Positions 14,420-20,758 of a stretch of DNA of 24,510 nt are shown here, in pieces. The stretch is from Deltaproteobacteria bacterium. Lineage in GTDB: Bacteria > Desulfobacterota_B > Binatia > Bin18. The notes under the pieces are model-generated. The model saw nothing but the letters and a program-made list of their open reading frames with translations, had not been told where the DNA came from and did not search any database. How positions within the stretch are numbered: the stretch's first letter is position 1; each line of letters starts with the position of its first letter. The position numbers and the translations under genes were made by a program. The stretch is taken from NCBI GenBank assembly GCA_012271025.1, contig JAAXHF010000125.1, forward strand, positions 1 through 24,510, written 5' to 3'.

Positions 14420-15388
14420 TCAGTAATCGACGTACACGTCGGTAAAGGTTTCGGCGACATCCGGAAACGGGCTATCGTCGGCAAACTGGACCGCCGCTTC
14501 GATCTGGGCTTCGATCCGCTCCTCGATGGCCGTGAGTTCGTCCTGGGCGACGAGCTGACGGGACACGACGCTGTCCTTGAAGAGGCTGATCGGGTCCTTT
14601 TCGGCCTGATATTTTTCGTTTTCCCCGGGGATTTTATAGGTCTGCTGATCGCCCTCGTAATGGCCGTAGAAGCGGTAGGTTTTACACTCCAGCAGGGTCG
14701 GTCCCTGGCCTGAACGAGCCCGCGCTACCGCTGAGGCGGTGGCTTCGTGGACGGCGAAGATATCGTTGCCGTCGACGCTGAGGCCGGGCATGTTATAGGC
14801 GGCCGCGCGGTCGGCGATGTTCTCCACGCTGCAGTGGTAGTGGGCGGGTGTGGACTCGGCGTAGCCGTTGTTTTCGGCCACAAAGATGACCGGCAGTTTC
14901 CAGATGGCGGCCAGGTTGAGGCTCTCGTGCAGGGTGCCCTGCTCGGACGCGCCATCGCCAAAAAAGCAAATCGTGACCTGATCGGTCTTGTTGGTCTTGG
15001 CGGTCAGACCCGAGCCGCAGGCTAGCGGTGGACCGCCGCCAACAATACCGTTGGCGCCCAGCATGCCCTTGTCCATATCCGCGATATGCATTGAGCCGCC
15101 CTTGCCCTTGCAGGTGCCGGTGGCCTTGCCGAACAGTTCGGCCATCATGCCGCGTGGATCGACGCCTTTGGCCAGGCAATGGCCGTGGCCGCGGTGGGTC
15201 GAGGTCATGTAGTCGCGATCAGTCAGGTTGGCGCATATCCCGACCGCAACGGCTTCTTCGCCGGCGTACAGATGGACGAAGCCGGGAATCTTGCCTTTGC
15301 CGAACTCGAGCTTCACCCGGTTTTCAAACGTCCGAATGAGCTGCATGCGCTCGTACATCCATACCAGCTGGTCTTTGCTGAGTTCCAT
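14420..15388 (-). CDS. acoA: 2-oxoacid/acetoin dehydrogenase E1 alpha subunit
   Basis: A 322-residue thiamine-diphosphate-binding subunit. The ThDP motif runs from GDG (144-146) to NN (173-174). Other family landmarks: HLYAGEEAVAVGIC near 39-52, TSTHRGHGHCLAKG near 62-75, KGKGGSMHI near 94-102, and the YRFYGHYEGD loop with its His near 260. The ATG at 15388 follows a strong AAGGAGG; the frame stays open to 15637 but that extension is not family-like. It is the first gene of a co-directional run. The E2 and E3 components that would accept and reoxidise the acetyl group are not in the window. Confidence 0.9.
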   Translation of the reverse strand: MELSKDQLVWMYERMQLIRTFENRVKLEFGKGKIPGFVHLYAGEEAVAVGICANLTDRDYMTSTHRGHGHCLAKGVDPRGMMAELFGKATGTCKGKGGSMHIADMDKGMLGANGIVGGGPPLACGSGLTAKTNKTDQVTICFFGDGASEQGTLHESLNLAAIWKLPVIFVAENNGYAESTPAHYHCSVENIADRAAAYNMPGLSVDGNDIFAVHEATASAVARARSGQGPTLLECKTYRFYGHYEGDQQTYKIPGENEKYQAEKDPISLFKDSVVSRQLVAQDELTAIEERIEAQIEAAVQFADDSPFPDVAETFTDVYVDY

Positions 15389-15424
15389 GCTGCCTCCTTT
15401 GTCGGTGCCCATGCGTATGCCCGG

Positions 15425-15446
15425 CTTCATAGCACGAAATATGAAG
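15425..15446. promoter_or_regulatory. Operator-like inverted repeat upstream of acoA
   Basis: CTTCATA (15425-15431) and TATGAAG (15440-15446) form perfect 7-bp arms with an 8-bp spacer, 37 nt before the acoA start. The 211-nt gap between gshA and acoA has no other structured signal I could support, and no TGGC-N8-TGC sigma-54 site as found in some aco operons. Confidence 0.35.
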
Positions 15447-15599
15447 GGGGGGAACACAAGCGCGCCGTCAGAATGGATCTGAGCGGTCACGCGGGCCATT
15501 CGTAAACGGCAAGATTCGGGCTGGACGGGGCGGTAGCGGCAGGCGCGGTCAGATTCGTGACCGACGCGGGCTTGAAGCGACGGAGGGAGATCGCCGGGC

Positions 15600-16982
15600 T
15601 CAGGCGTCTTCGGGCAGCCGGTAGGCGGTGCCCTCAATCAGCCGCCCCACGTCGTAATTCCACTCGCCCATCCACTTTTCGACCAGAGTATAGGCCGGGC
15701 ACTGGCCACGGGCGATTTCCTCCCGCAGGTGTTCGAGGTAGAGCGTCTCGTTTTCTCCGTCTTCATTGGCGTTGTTCTGACGTTCCAGACCTTGCCAGGC
15801 AATGGAGACCAGTTCCCTGGCATAGTCGTGCAAGCGGATGCCTTGGACCCGCGCGCCGAGGGCTTGTCGGTGGGCGGCTGTATAGGCCGCCAGGCGTTCT
15901 TCCCAGTTCCACTTCTTGACCAGATCCCAGGCCGCCCACAGCGGATCGTTGTCGTAGAAAATGCCCTTGCACAAGGCCGGGACGGCCAGCATCAGCTCAT
16001 ACGGCTGGCTATCAAAACAGCGCAGCTCAAGGTAGCGCTTGATACGCACCTCGGGGAAGAGCGTGGTCAGATGCTGGTGCCAATCCTCCAGGGTCGCCCG
16101 GTGTCCGTCGTGACCTTGCTCAAGATAGTGTCGAAACGGCGTGCCGGTCATGTCGATCCATTGACCCCGCCGGACAATGAAATACATCGGGACGTTCAGG
16201 GCATACTCGGTATAGTCCTCGAAGCCGGCCTGGTCGGAAAAGGCAAACGGCAGCAGACCACACCGACGCGGGTCAGTATCGGTCCACACATGGCTGCGCA
16301 TGCTCATATAGCCGTTCAGTTTGCCGTCCGAGAAGGGCGAGTTGGCAAACATGGCGGTCAGAATCGGGACCAGGCCCATGCCGACCTTGAACTTGGTCAT
16401 GGCGTCGGTCTCATCGCTGAAATCGAAATTGACCTGGACCGAGGCCGTTTGTTTCATCATCCGATGGCCCAGCCTGCCGACCTGCTCCATATACGGGGCC
16501 ATGAAGTGATAGCGTGTTTTGGGAATCCACTGGATATCGTCGAGGGGGCTGACCGGCTGCATGCCGAGATTCAAAAAGTCGAGTTCAAGGGCATCTCCGG
16601 CCGCCAGGAGATGGATGAAGTGGTTATCCAGTTCGGCACGGGTGCAGTGGATGGTTTTGCACTGTTCACCCGACAGTTCGACCTGAGCCCCCGGCTCGAG
16701 GGTGATATTGGCCCGTTCGCCACGCAGAGCGATTACATGGCCCTCTTCCTCTTGCGGCTCCCAGCCCAGCGAGTCGGCCAGGCGGAACAACAGACGCTCA
16801 ATGCCCCGGTTTGTCGAGTAGCGGGCGGCGCGGCCGCTGCGGCGCGAGACGCCGACCATTTCGTATTCCGTCCCAATCCGCCACTCCTGGCGTGGCTTGC
16901 CGGCCTGATAGAAGTAGTCAATGAGTTGGGATTGGTGCTCGATGACCTGTTCGGCGTCAGGTCCCTCGACGTATTGCGACAT
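15600..16982 (-). CDS. gshA: Glutamate--cysteine ligase, plant/proteobacterial type
   Basis: A 460-residue ligase making gamma-glutamylcysteine, the first step of glutathione synthesis. Family features: RIGTEYEMVGV near 35-45 (the GTE-E substrate/metal motif), ITLEPGAQVELSGEQ near 93-107, TASVQVNFDFSDE in the middle, ANSPFSDGKLNGYMSMRSHVWTDTDPRRCG (read in parts) and KRYLELRCFDSQP. This fits the plant-type GCS2-like class used by alpha-proteobacteria and relatives rather than the E. coli type. The start has an AAGGGGG Shine-Dalgarno. gshB is not adjacent, so the end product (glutathione, or gamma-Glu-Cys used in ergothioneine-like routes) is not proven here. It is divergent from otsB. Confidence 0.92.
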   Translation of the reverse strand: MSQYVEGPDAEQVIEHQSQLIDYFYQAGKPRQEWRIGTEYEMVGVSRRSGRAARYSTNRGIERLLFRLADSLGWEPQEEEGHVIALRGERANITLEPGAQVELSGEQCKTIHCTRAELDNHFIHLLAAGDALELDFLNLGMQPVSPLDDIQWIPKTRYHFMAPYMEQVGRLGHRMMKQTASVQVNFDFSDETDAMTKFKVGMGLVPILTAMFANSPFSDGKLNGYMSMRSHVWTDTDPRRCGLLPFAFSDQAGFEDYTEYALNVPMYFIVRRGQWIDMTGTPFRHYLEQGHDGHRATLEDWHQHLTTLFPEVRIKRYLELRCFDSQPYELMLAVPALCKGIFYDNDPLWAAWDLVKKWNWEERLAAYTAAHRQALGARVQGIRLHDYARELVSIAWQGLERQNNANEDGENETLYLEHLREEIARGQCPAYTLVEKWMGEWNYDVGRLIEGTAYRLPEDA

Positions 16983-17022
16983 GCGTCCCCCTTAACACGA
17001 CTCCCCTTCCGCCTCAAAGCGG

Positions 17023-17051
17023 CCTTAGACTAGCAAACACGCTTGCTAAGG
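17023..17051. promoter_or_regulatory. Nested inverted repeats in the gshA/otsB divergent region
   Basis: TAGCAA (17031-17036) and TTGCTA (17043-17048) flank a 6-bp centre, and CCTTAG (17023-17028) with CTAAGG (17046-17051) overlap it, in an AT-richer 157-nt divergent gap. On the minus strand, TTGCCT and TAGTCT lie 16 bp apart across this repeat, a weak promoter candidate for gshA. A regulator binding here could affect both genes. Confidence 0.35.
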
Positions 17052-17139
17052 CAAGGGGTTTTGGCCGGGCAGCAGTGCTCCCGGACAGCTTGCAGACATG
17101 GGTGAAGGTGGTATCGGTAAGCGCTGGAGGAACCTGCCC

Positions 17140-17931
17140 ATGCCTGAGCTGGCGTCGGCCTTGGACCACTGGGAAGAGCTGTTGCCCCGGCTGCGCGAGC
17201 AGCGACCGGCCGTTTTCCTGGATTATGACGGAACCTTGACGCCCATTGTTGCCCGGCCGGAGCTGGCGGTGCTGCCGGAGGCGATGCGCGAGACGCTTCG
17301 GGCGCTTGCCGTCCGCTGTCCGGTTGCCATTGTCAGCGGTCGGGATCGGAGCGACGTGCAGAGTCTGGTGGGGATTGAGGGGCTGATTTATGCCGGTAGC
17401 CACGGCTTTGATATTGCCGGGAGGGGCCTGAGATACGAACACGGGCACGGTTTTGTGGCCAGCCTGGATAGGGCTGAGCAGGAGCTGCTGAAGGCGCTGT
17501 CGGAGATTGATGGAGCGCGCGTTGAGCGTAAAAAGTTTGCTGTCGCCGTCCACTTTCGTGAGGTTCGACCTCAATGCGTGGGACGCCTGGAGCCGATCGT
17601 GGATGCCGTGTTGCGGGGCTGTCCAGAGCTGCGCAAGGGTTTGGGCAAAAAAGTCTTTGAGCTGCGGCCGACCAGCGATTGGCATAAGGGCAAAGCCGTG
17701 GTGTGGCTGCTGGAAGCGCTGGGCTTGGACGGGACCGATGCCTTGCCGGTGTACCTCGGCGACGATGTGACGGACGAGGATGCCTTTAGCACTGTGGCCG
17801 GACGCGGCCTTGGAATTCTGGTGGCCGAGGAGTCACGGGTGACTGCGGCCTGCTATCGGCTCACAGATACGGCTGAGGTCCAGGTTTTTCTCCACAAGCT
17901 CACGACCGTGCTCGGCACGAGGAGAGATTGA
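17140..17931 (+). CDS. otsB: Trehalose-6-phosphate phosphatase
   Basis: A 263-residue HAD-superfamily phosphatase. Motif I is DYDGTLT with nucleophile Asp28 and acid/base Asp30; motif II is IVSGRDR (64-70); a Lys-rich region follows; motif IV is [10 protein letters not shown] (207-216). This set is diagnostic for OtsB, which dephosphorylates trehalose-6-phosphate. The ATG at 17140 has GGAGG 9 nt upstream and is preferred over the in-frame ATG at 17098. The synthase gene otsA, the usual partner, is not in the window, so this is an orphan otsB or its partner lies elsewhere. Confidence 0.93.
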   Translation: MPELASALDHWEELLPRLREQRPAVFLDYDGTLTPIVARPELAVLPEAMRETLRALAVRCPVAIVSGRDRSDVQSLVGIEGLIYAGSHGFDIAGRGLRYEHGHGFVASLDRAEQELLKALSEIDGARVERKKFAVAVHFREVRPQCVGRLEPIVDAVLRGCPELRKGLGKKVFELRPTSDWHKGKAVVWLLEALGLDGTDALPVYLGDDVTDEDAFSTVAGRGLGILVAEESRVTAACYRLTDTAEVQVFLHKLTTVLGTRRD

Positions 17932-18001
17932 GCACCTCAGGATCAATCTGGACCTGACGGGGTGCGAGGTGGTGATGCAGGAGCTGGGCAAGAGGGGGTA
18001 A
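17930..18001 (+). pseudogene. Possible 3' remnant of a MerR-like regulator gene
   Basis: In the gap after otsB, a frame reads [23 protein letters not shown] and then stops. This resembles the end of MerR/HspR/CbpM-type proteins, whose last helix reads like LR-DLGLNLAGVEVIL. There is no upstream domain, since the frame enters otsB, and no credible start codon. If real, it is a decayed fragment; coincidence is quite possible. Confidence 0.2.
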
Positions 18002-18007
18002 GAGGGG

Positions 18008-18036
18008 AGGCAGGAACGGGAGGCTGGCTCCTGCCT
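18008..18036. terminator. Hairpin between convergent otsB and anti-sigma genes
   Basis: AGGCAGGA (18008-18015) pairs with TCCTGCCT (18029-18036) across a 13-nt loop in the 112-nt convergent gap. There is no T-run on either strand, so it may be a Rho-independent-like pause or only an RNA 3' stabilising stem. Confidence 0.35.
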
Positions 18037-18043
18037 GGATGGT

Positions 18044-18775
18044 TCAGGTCGACAGGGCGTTGATTTCTTCCTCGGCCAGCTGATGAATGTCCGGGAAATT
18101 GGGCGGACGATCTTTGCTGACCAGAAAGACGGCACGAATGCCGAGGGGGATAATCGTAAACCCATCTCGGTGACTGATGCCCGATAAGGACCGTTTCCAG
18201 CGCCGCGAGACAAAGATCGATATCTCCTCGCTGCGCCGTCGATACACGAGCTGGACAAAGACTTGTCTGAGCGGCCGGCTGACCCGGGCTCGGACAAGGT
18301 GGAAGCCGACTGGGCTGAGGTTAGGAATCTCAGTCAAGCCTTCTTGACGAAGCACGTCTTTGAGGCTGTCCGGGTCCAGCCAGGGCAGGGAAAAGGTGCT
18401 GTTATCATTCAGCCAGATTTCGTGTGTCAGCGCGCCGCTGAACGCCCGGGCTTCTGGATCGTAGGGGGCTGAGAAAAGCTGCTGGCCGATGACCAGGAAG
18501 AGTATTGCGGCGGCGGCCACTCCAAGGCTACGCCAGCGCCGGTTCCAGGTCTGTGGTGAACACAGCGCCATAACCGAGGCGCGTAGCTCGTCAGTCCTGC
18601 CAACCGGTCGGTGTCCAGCTTCCCTGAGCCGTGTGTCAAGCTGCTGCATGGCGGTCAGCTCTTGCTGACACTCCGGGCAGGCATCGAGGTGTTCGGCCAC
18701 AGGAAAGGTATCACGAGCGCTGAGTTCGTTATCAAGAAAGGGGCTCAGGAGTTTGTGTACGTCTTTACAGTCCAT
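18044..18775 (-). CDS. Zinc-finger anti-sigma factor, single membrane span
   Basis: A 243-residue protein starting MDCKDVHKLLSPFLDNELS. The anti-sigma zinc site is complete: His29-x3-Cys33-x2-Cys36 (EHLDACPEC). One transmembrane helix follows at about 84-101 (LGVAAAAILFLVIGQQLF), then an approximately 140-residue outer domain rich in basic and beta segments (VFVQLVYRRRSEEISIFVSRR). It should hold the ECF sigma factor at the membrane until a signal releases it. Its ATG lies inside the end of the sigma gene (11-nt overlap), a classic translationally coupled pair. An upstream in-frame extension to 18844 is within sigma coding sequence and is rejected. Confidence 0.88.
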   Translation of the reverse strand: MDCKDVHKLLSPFLDNELSARDTFPVAEHLDACPECQQELTAMQQLDTRLREAGHRPVGRTDELRASVMALCSPQTWNRRWRSLGVAAAAILFLVIGQQLFSAPYDPEARAFSGALTHEIWLNDNSTFSLPWLDPDSLKDVLRQEGLTEIPNLSPVGFHLVRARVSRPLRQVFVQLVYRRRSEEISIFVSRRWKRSLSGISHRDGFTIIPLGIRAVFLVSKDRPPNFPDIHQLAEEEINALST

Positions 18776-19304
18776 GGCCTGAGGTCCCTTCTTTGTGCGG
18801 CAGCCCGGGCTCGGCCAAGAGACGACGCAGCTCACGCCTGGCACGGTAGAGCCGCGACATCACTGTTCCTATTGGAATATCGAGCATCTGGGCGGTTTCT
18901 TTATAGGCAAATCCTTCGACCACAACGAGCCATAACACCTGCCTAAACTGGGGGGGTAACTGGTTGACCGCAGCAAGAATATCCTGGCCCTCCCCACTTT
19001 CTTCCCCGCTTGCGGGAAACAGGCTGACGACTTTTGAGGACGTTTCGATGTCTTCGGCGCCAAGCAAGGGGTCGCGCCGTTTTTTCCCGGCCGTCTTCTT
19101 TAAGACGTTCAGGAGAATCTTAAACAACCAGGCCCGACAGTTTGTGTCTGGTGTATAGGTTTGGAACGAACGCCAAGCGCGCAAATAGGTTTCTTGGACC
19201 GCGTCTTCCGCGCGTGCCCGGTCACCGCTCAGGCGCAGTGCGGTGCGCATGAGGGTGTCGAAATGGGGAATGGCCTCCTTCTCAAATGAGGCTTTTCTCG
19301 GCAC
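18765..19304 (-). CDS. ECF-type RNA polymerase sigma factor
   Basis: A 179-residue ECF sigma factor with region 2 (SGDRARAEDAVQETYLRAWRSF, about 26-47, read in parts) and region 4 helix-turn-helix (LPPQFRQVLWLVVVEGFAYKETAQML then IPIGTVMSRLYRARRELRRLL, about 116-163). It lacks region 3 as expected. The start is taken as GTG at 19304, which follows GGAG by 9 nt; an in-frame TTG at 19343 would add 13 residues. It overlaps the anti-sigma gene. It lies 56 nt after the Rieske gene in the same direction, so it may be reached by readthrough as well as by the ECF-like promoter described nearby. Confidence 0.92.
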   Translation of the reverse strand: MPRKASFEKEAIPHFDTLMRTALRLSGDRARAEDAVQETYLRAWRSFQTYTPDTNCRAWLFKILLNVLKKTAGKKRRDPLLGAEDIETSSKVVSLFPASGEESGEGQDILAAVNQLPPQFRQVLWLVVVEGFAYKETAQMLDIPIGTVMSRLYRARRELRRLLAEPGLPHKEGTSGHGL

Positions 19305-19344
19305 GCGCGATTTCTCCTGGAAAGAGCCTGCTCTACCGTACAAT

Positions 19345-19368
19345 TAGGCCGCGCCCGACTTTATTCCC
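19345..19368 (-). promoter_or_regulatory. Candidate ECF-type promoter for the sigma/anti-sigma pair
   Basis: On the minus strand, GGGAATAAAG (19368-19359) resembles ECF -35 elements of the GGAAT-A class. It overlaps the Rieske stop codon and lies 55 nt before the sigma GTG. The matching -10 would fall near 19344-19336 (ATTGTACGG); this part is weak. Auto-regulation is typical for ECF operons. Confidence 0.35.
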
Positions 19369-19714
19369 GTCCCCGCTCTGTGTCCTGCTCAGGCGGCGAG
19401 ATCCTGAGGTAGAGGCTCCCGTTTTCAGCTTTGACCGGATATACCGTCGCCCGAGCCGGGCGTGGGCTGGTGCCGTCGCGTAGCTCGAATCGCCAGCCGT
19501 GCATCGGACATTTGATGCCGCCCCTGTCATCGACAAAGCCTCGGATAAGCGGCCCTCTGCGGTGAGGACACCGATTGTTGATGGCATACACCGTGCCGTT
19601 CAGGTTGAACAGGGCAATCTCTATGCTCTTCAGCTTGACCAGCCTGCGCGCTCCGGGTGGCAGGTCTGCGGTGGGACAGGCTTCGAGCCATTTGGCGGCA
19701 GAGTCTGGAGGCAT
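19361..19714 (-). CDS. Rieske [2Fe-2S] ferredoxin-like protein
   Basis: A 117-residue single-domain Rieske protein with the full cluster motif: Cys49-x-His51 (CPHRRGP), 17 residues, Cys69-x2-His72 (CPMHGWRF). There is no signal peptide or membrane anchor, so it is cytoplasmic, like NirD or the ferredoxins of ring-hydroxylating dioxygenases. It would pass electrons to an oxygenase or reductase that is not identified in the window. The ATG at 19714 is preferred; no Shine-Dalgarno is visible. It lies 50 nt after the cyclase-like gene in the same direction, suggesting joint expression. Confidence 0.93.
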   Translation of the reverse strand: MPPDSAAKWLEACPTADLPPGARRLVKLKSIEIALFNLNGTVYAINNRCPHRRGPLIRGFVDDRGGIKCPMHGWRFELRDGTSPRPARATVYPVKAENGSLYLRISPPEQDTERGRE

Positions 19715-19764
19715 CAATCTGAAACGTCAAACGTGGAGGCTGACGGCGGATGCCGCTCGGGGGT

Positions 19765-20736
19765 CTAGGGAATGTAGCCCCACAGCCGCACTACCGCCTG
19801 GTGGTCTGGACTGTGGTAGGCTTTGTATTTCAACAGGGTGTCAATCCCGTCGCAGGTTCGCTCCAGGTTGGTCTCCAACTCGGGGAAATCACCCCAACCG
19901 CTGGGATTCTTGTTGGTCAGAATCCAGCCCAGGCCGCGTTCAATGGTCTCCTGTCCGTGGGCATCTCCCAGCAAACGGGTCACCACCATCAGCGACCGGG
20001 TACAGTCCATGGTGTGATCAACATTTTCTCCGTCCCAGGAACCGTCTGCGGCCTGCCACTCATACAGCTTTTGTGCCCCCTTGGTGCATGACTCCCGCAC
20101 GCCGCTGAGTTGGCCGTCCATGGCCAAGTCGGCAATCAGGGCATCTTGAATCAGGTGGGCGGTGATCTCAACGCCCGAGGGATGGAACTCGTCGTCGTAC
20201 CAGCCTCCGTCCGGGCTTTGATTGTCAAGAATGAACCGGGCACCCTTTTGCCACGCGGGCACGACTTCAGACCGCCGATAGGGCTCGCCCAAGGCCATGA
20301 CTACGTTGAAGAAACTGACCGGATGGCTGGTGGTATCGAGGTCCGCCCAGCTGGGATCGACCCATCGACCGTCGGCGTGTTGGGTGTCGAGAAAATAGTC
20401 AATCGCTCTACGCACGGCCTGACCGATCCGAGCCTGGTGCAAAAAACGATTGCCTCGGATCAGCATCAGTCCGCAAAAGGCTGAGACCCACACCGTGCTC
20501 TCGGAGTCAGCCGAAAACGGACTCCAGCCCCCGTCCTGCGCCTGGCAGTCGGCCAGGGCCAGATAGTCGGCCAGGAAATCCGGGCTGGTGCGGGCGTGCA
20601 GGATGACCCGCAACGCATGGGCGACCAGCTCCAGATCCTGAGGGCCGTGGGTCAAACTCCAGCCCTGTTTTTCCTGAACAAAAAACGCGTATTCGTCCTG
20701 CACCACGCGATCAATGTGTTCGAGAGCAAGCCCCAT
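19765..20736 (-). CDS. Squalene-cyclase/prenyltransferase-like alpha-toroid protein
   Basis: A 323-residue protein built of QW-like repeats at about 67-71 (QDGGW), 121-125 (ADGRW), 175-179 (PDGGW), 230-234 (ADGSW) and 278-283 (SGWGDF). These mark the (alpha/alpha)6 toroid of terpene cyclases and prenyltransferase beta subunits. At half the length of squalene-hopene cyclase it is one domain only. The class II acid motif DxDD is replaced by DLDTT (132-136), and a MDCTRS segment near 243-248 recalls the DCTAE motif of oxidosqualene cyclases, so classic cyclisation is doubtful. It starts 22 nt after the PEP-mutase-like fusion gene, with AAGGA upstream. Its role is unknown; terpenoid, lipid or scaffold functions are possible. 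Confidence 0.82.
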   Translation of the reverse strand: MGLALEHIDRVVQDEYAFFVQEKQGWSLTHGPQDLELVAHALRVILHARTSPDFLADYLALADCQAQDGGWSPFSADSESTVWVSAFCGLMLIRGNRFLHQARIGQAVRRAIDYFLDTQHADGRWVDPSWADLDTTSHPVSFFNVVMALGEPYRRSEVVPAWQKGARFILDNQSPDGGWYDDEFHPSGVEITAHLIQDALIADLAMDGQLSGVRESCTKGAQKLYEWQAADGSWDGENVDHTMDCTRSLMVVTRLLGDAHGQETIERGLGWILTNKNPSGWGDFPELETNLERTCDGIDTLLKYKAYHSPDHQAVVRLWGYIP

Positions 20737-20758
20737 CGTCCGTTATCCTTCTCGGCCA

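Noticed and set aside
15389..15599. Sigma-54 promoter for the aco-like genes, as in some acetoin operons
   Set aside because: No TGGC-N8-TGC pair was found in this gap.
15729..17033. A 434-residue open frame on the plus strand opposite gshA
   Set aside because: It is a long shadow frame in GC-rich DNA; gshA on the other strand has full family motifs and a good ribosome site.
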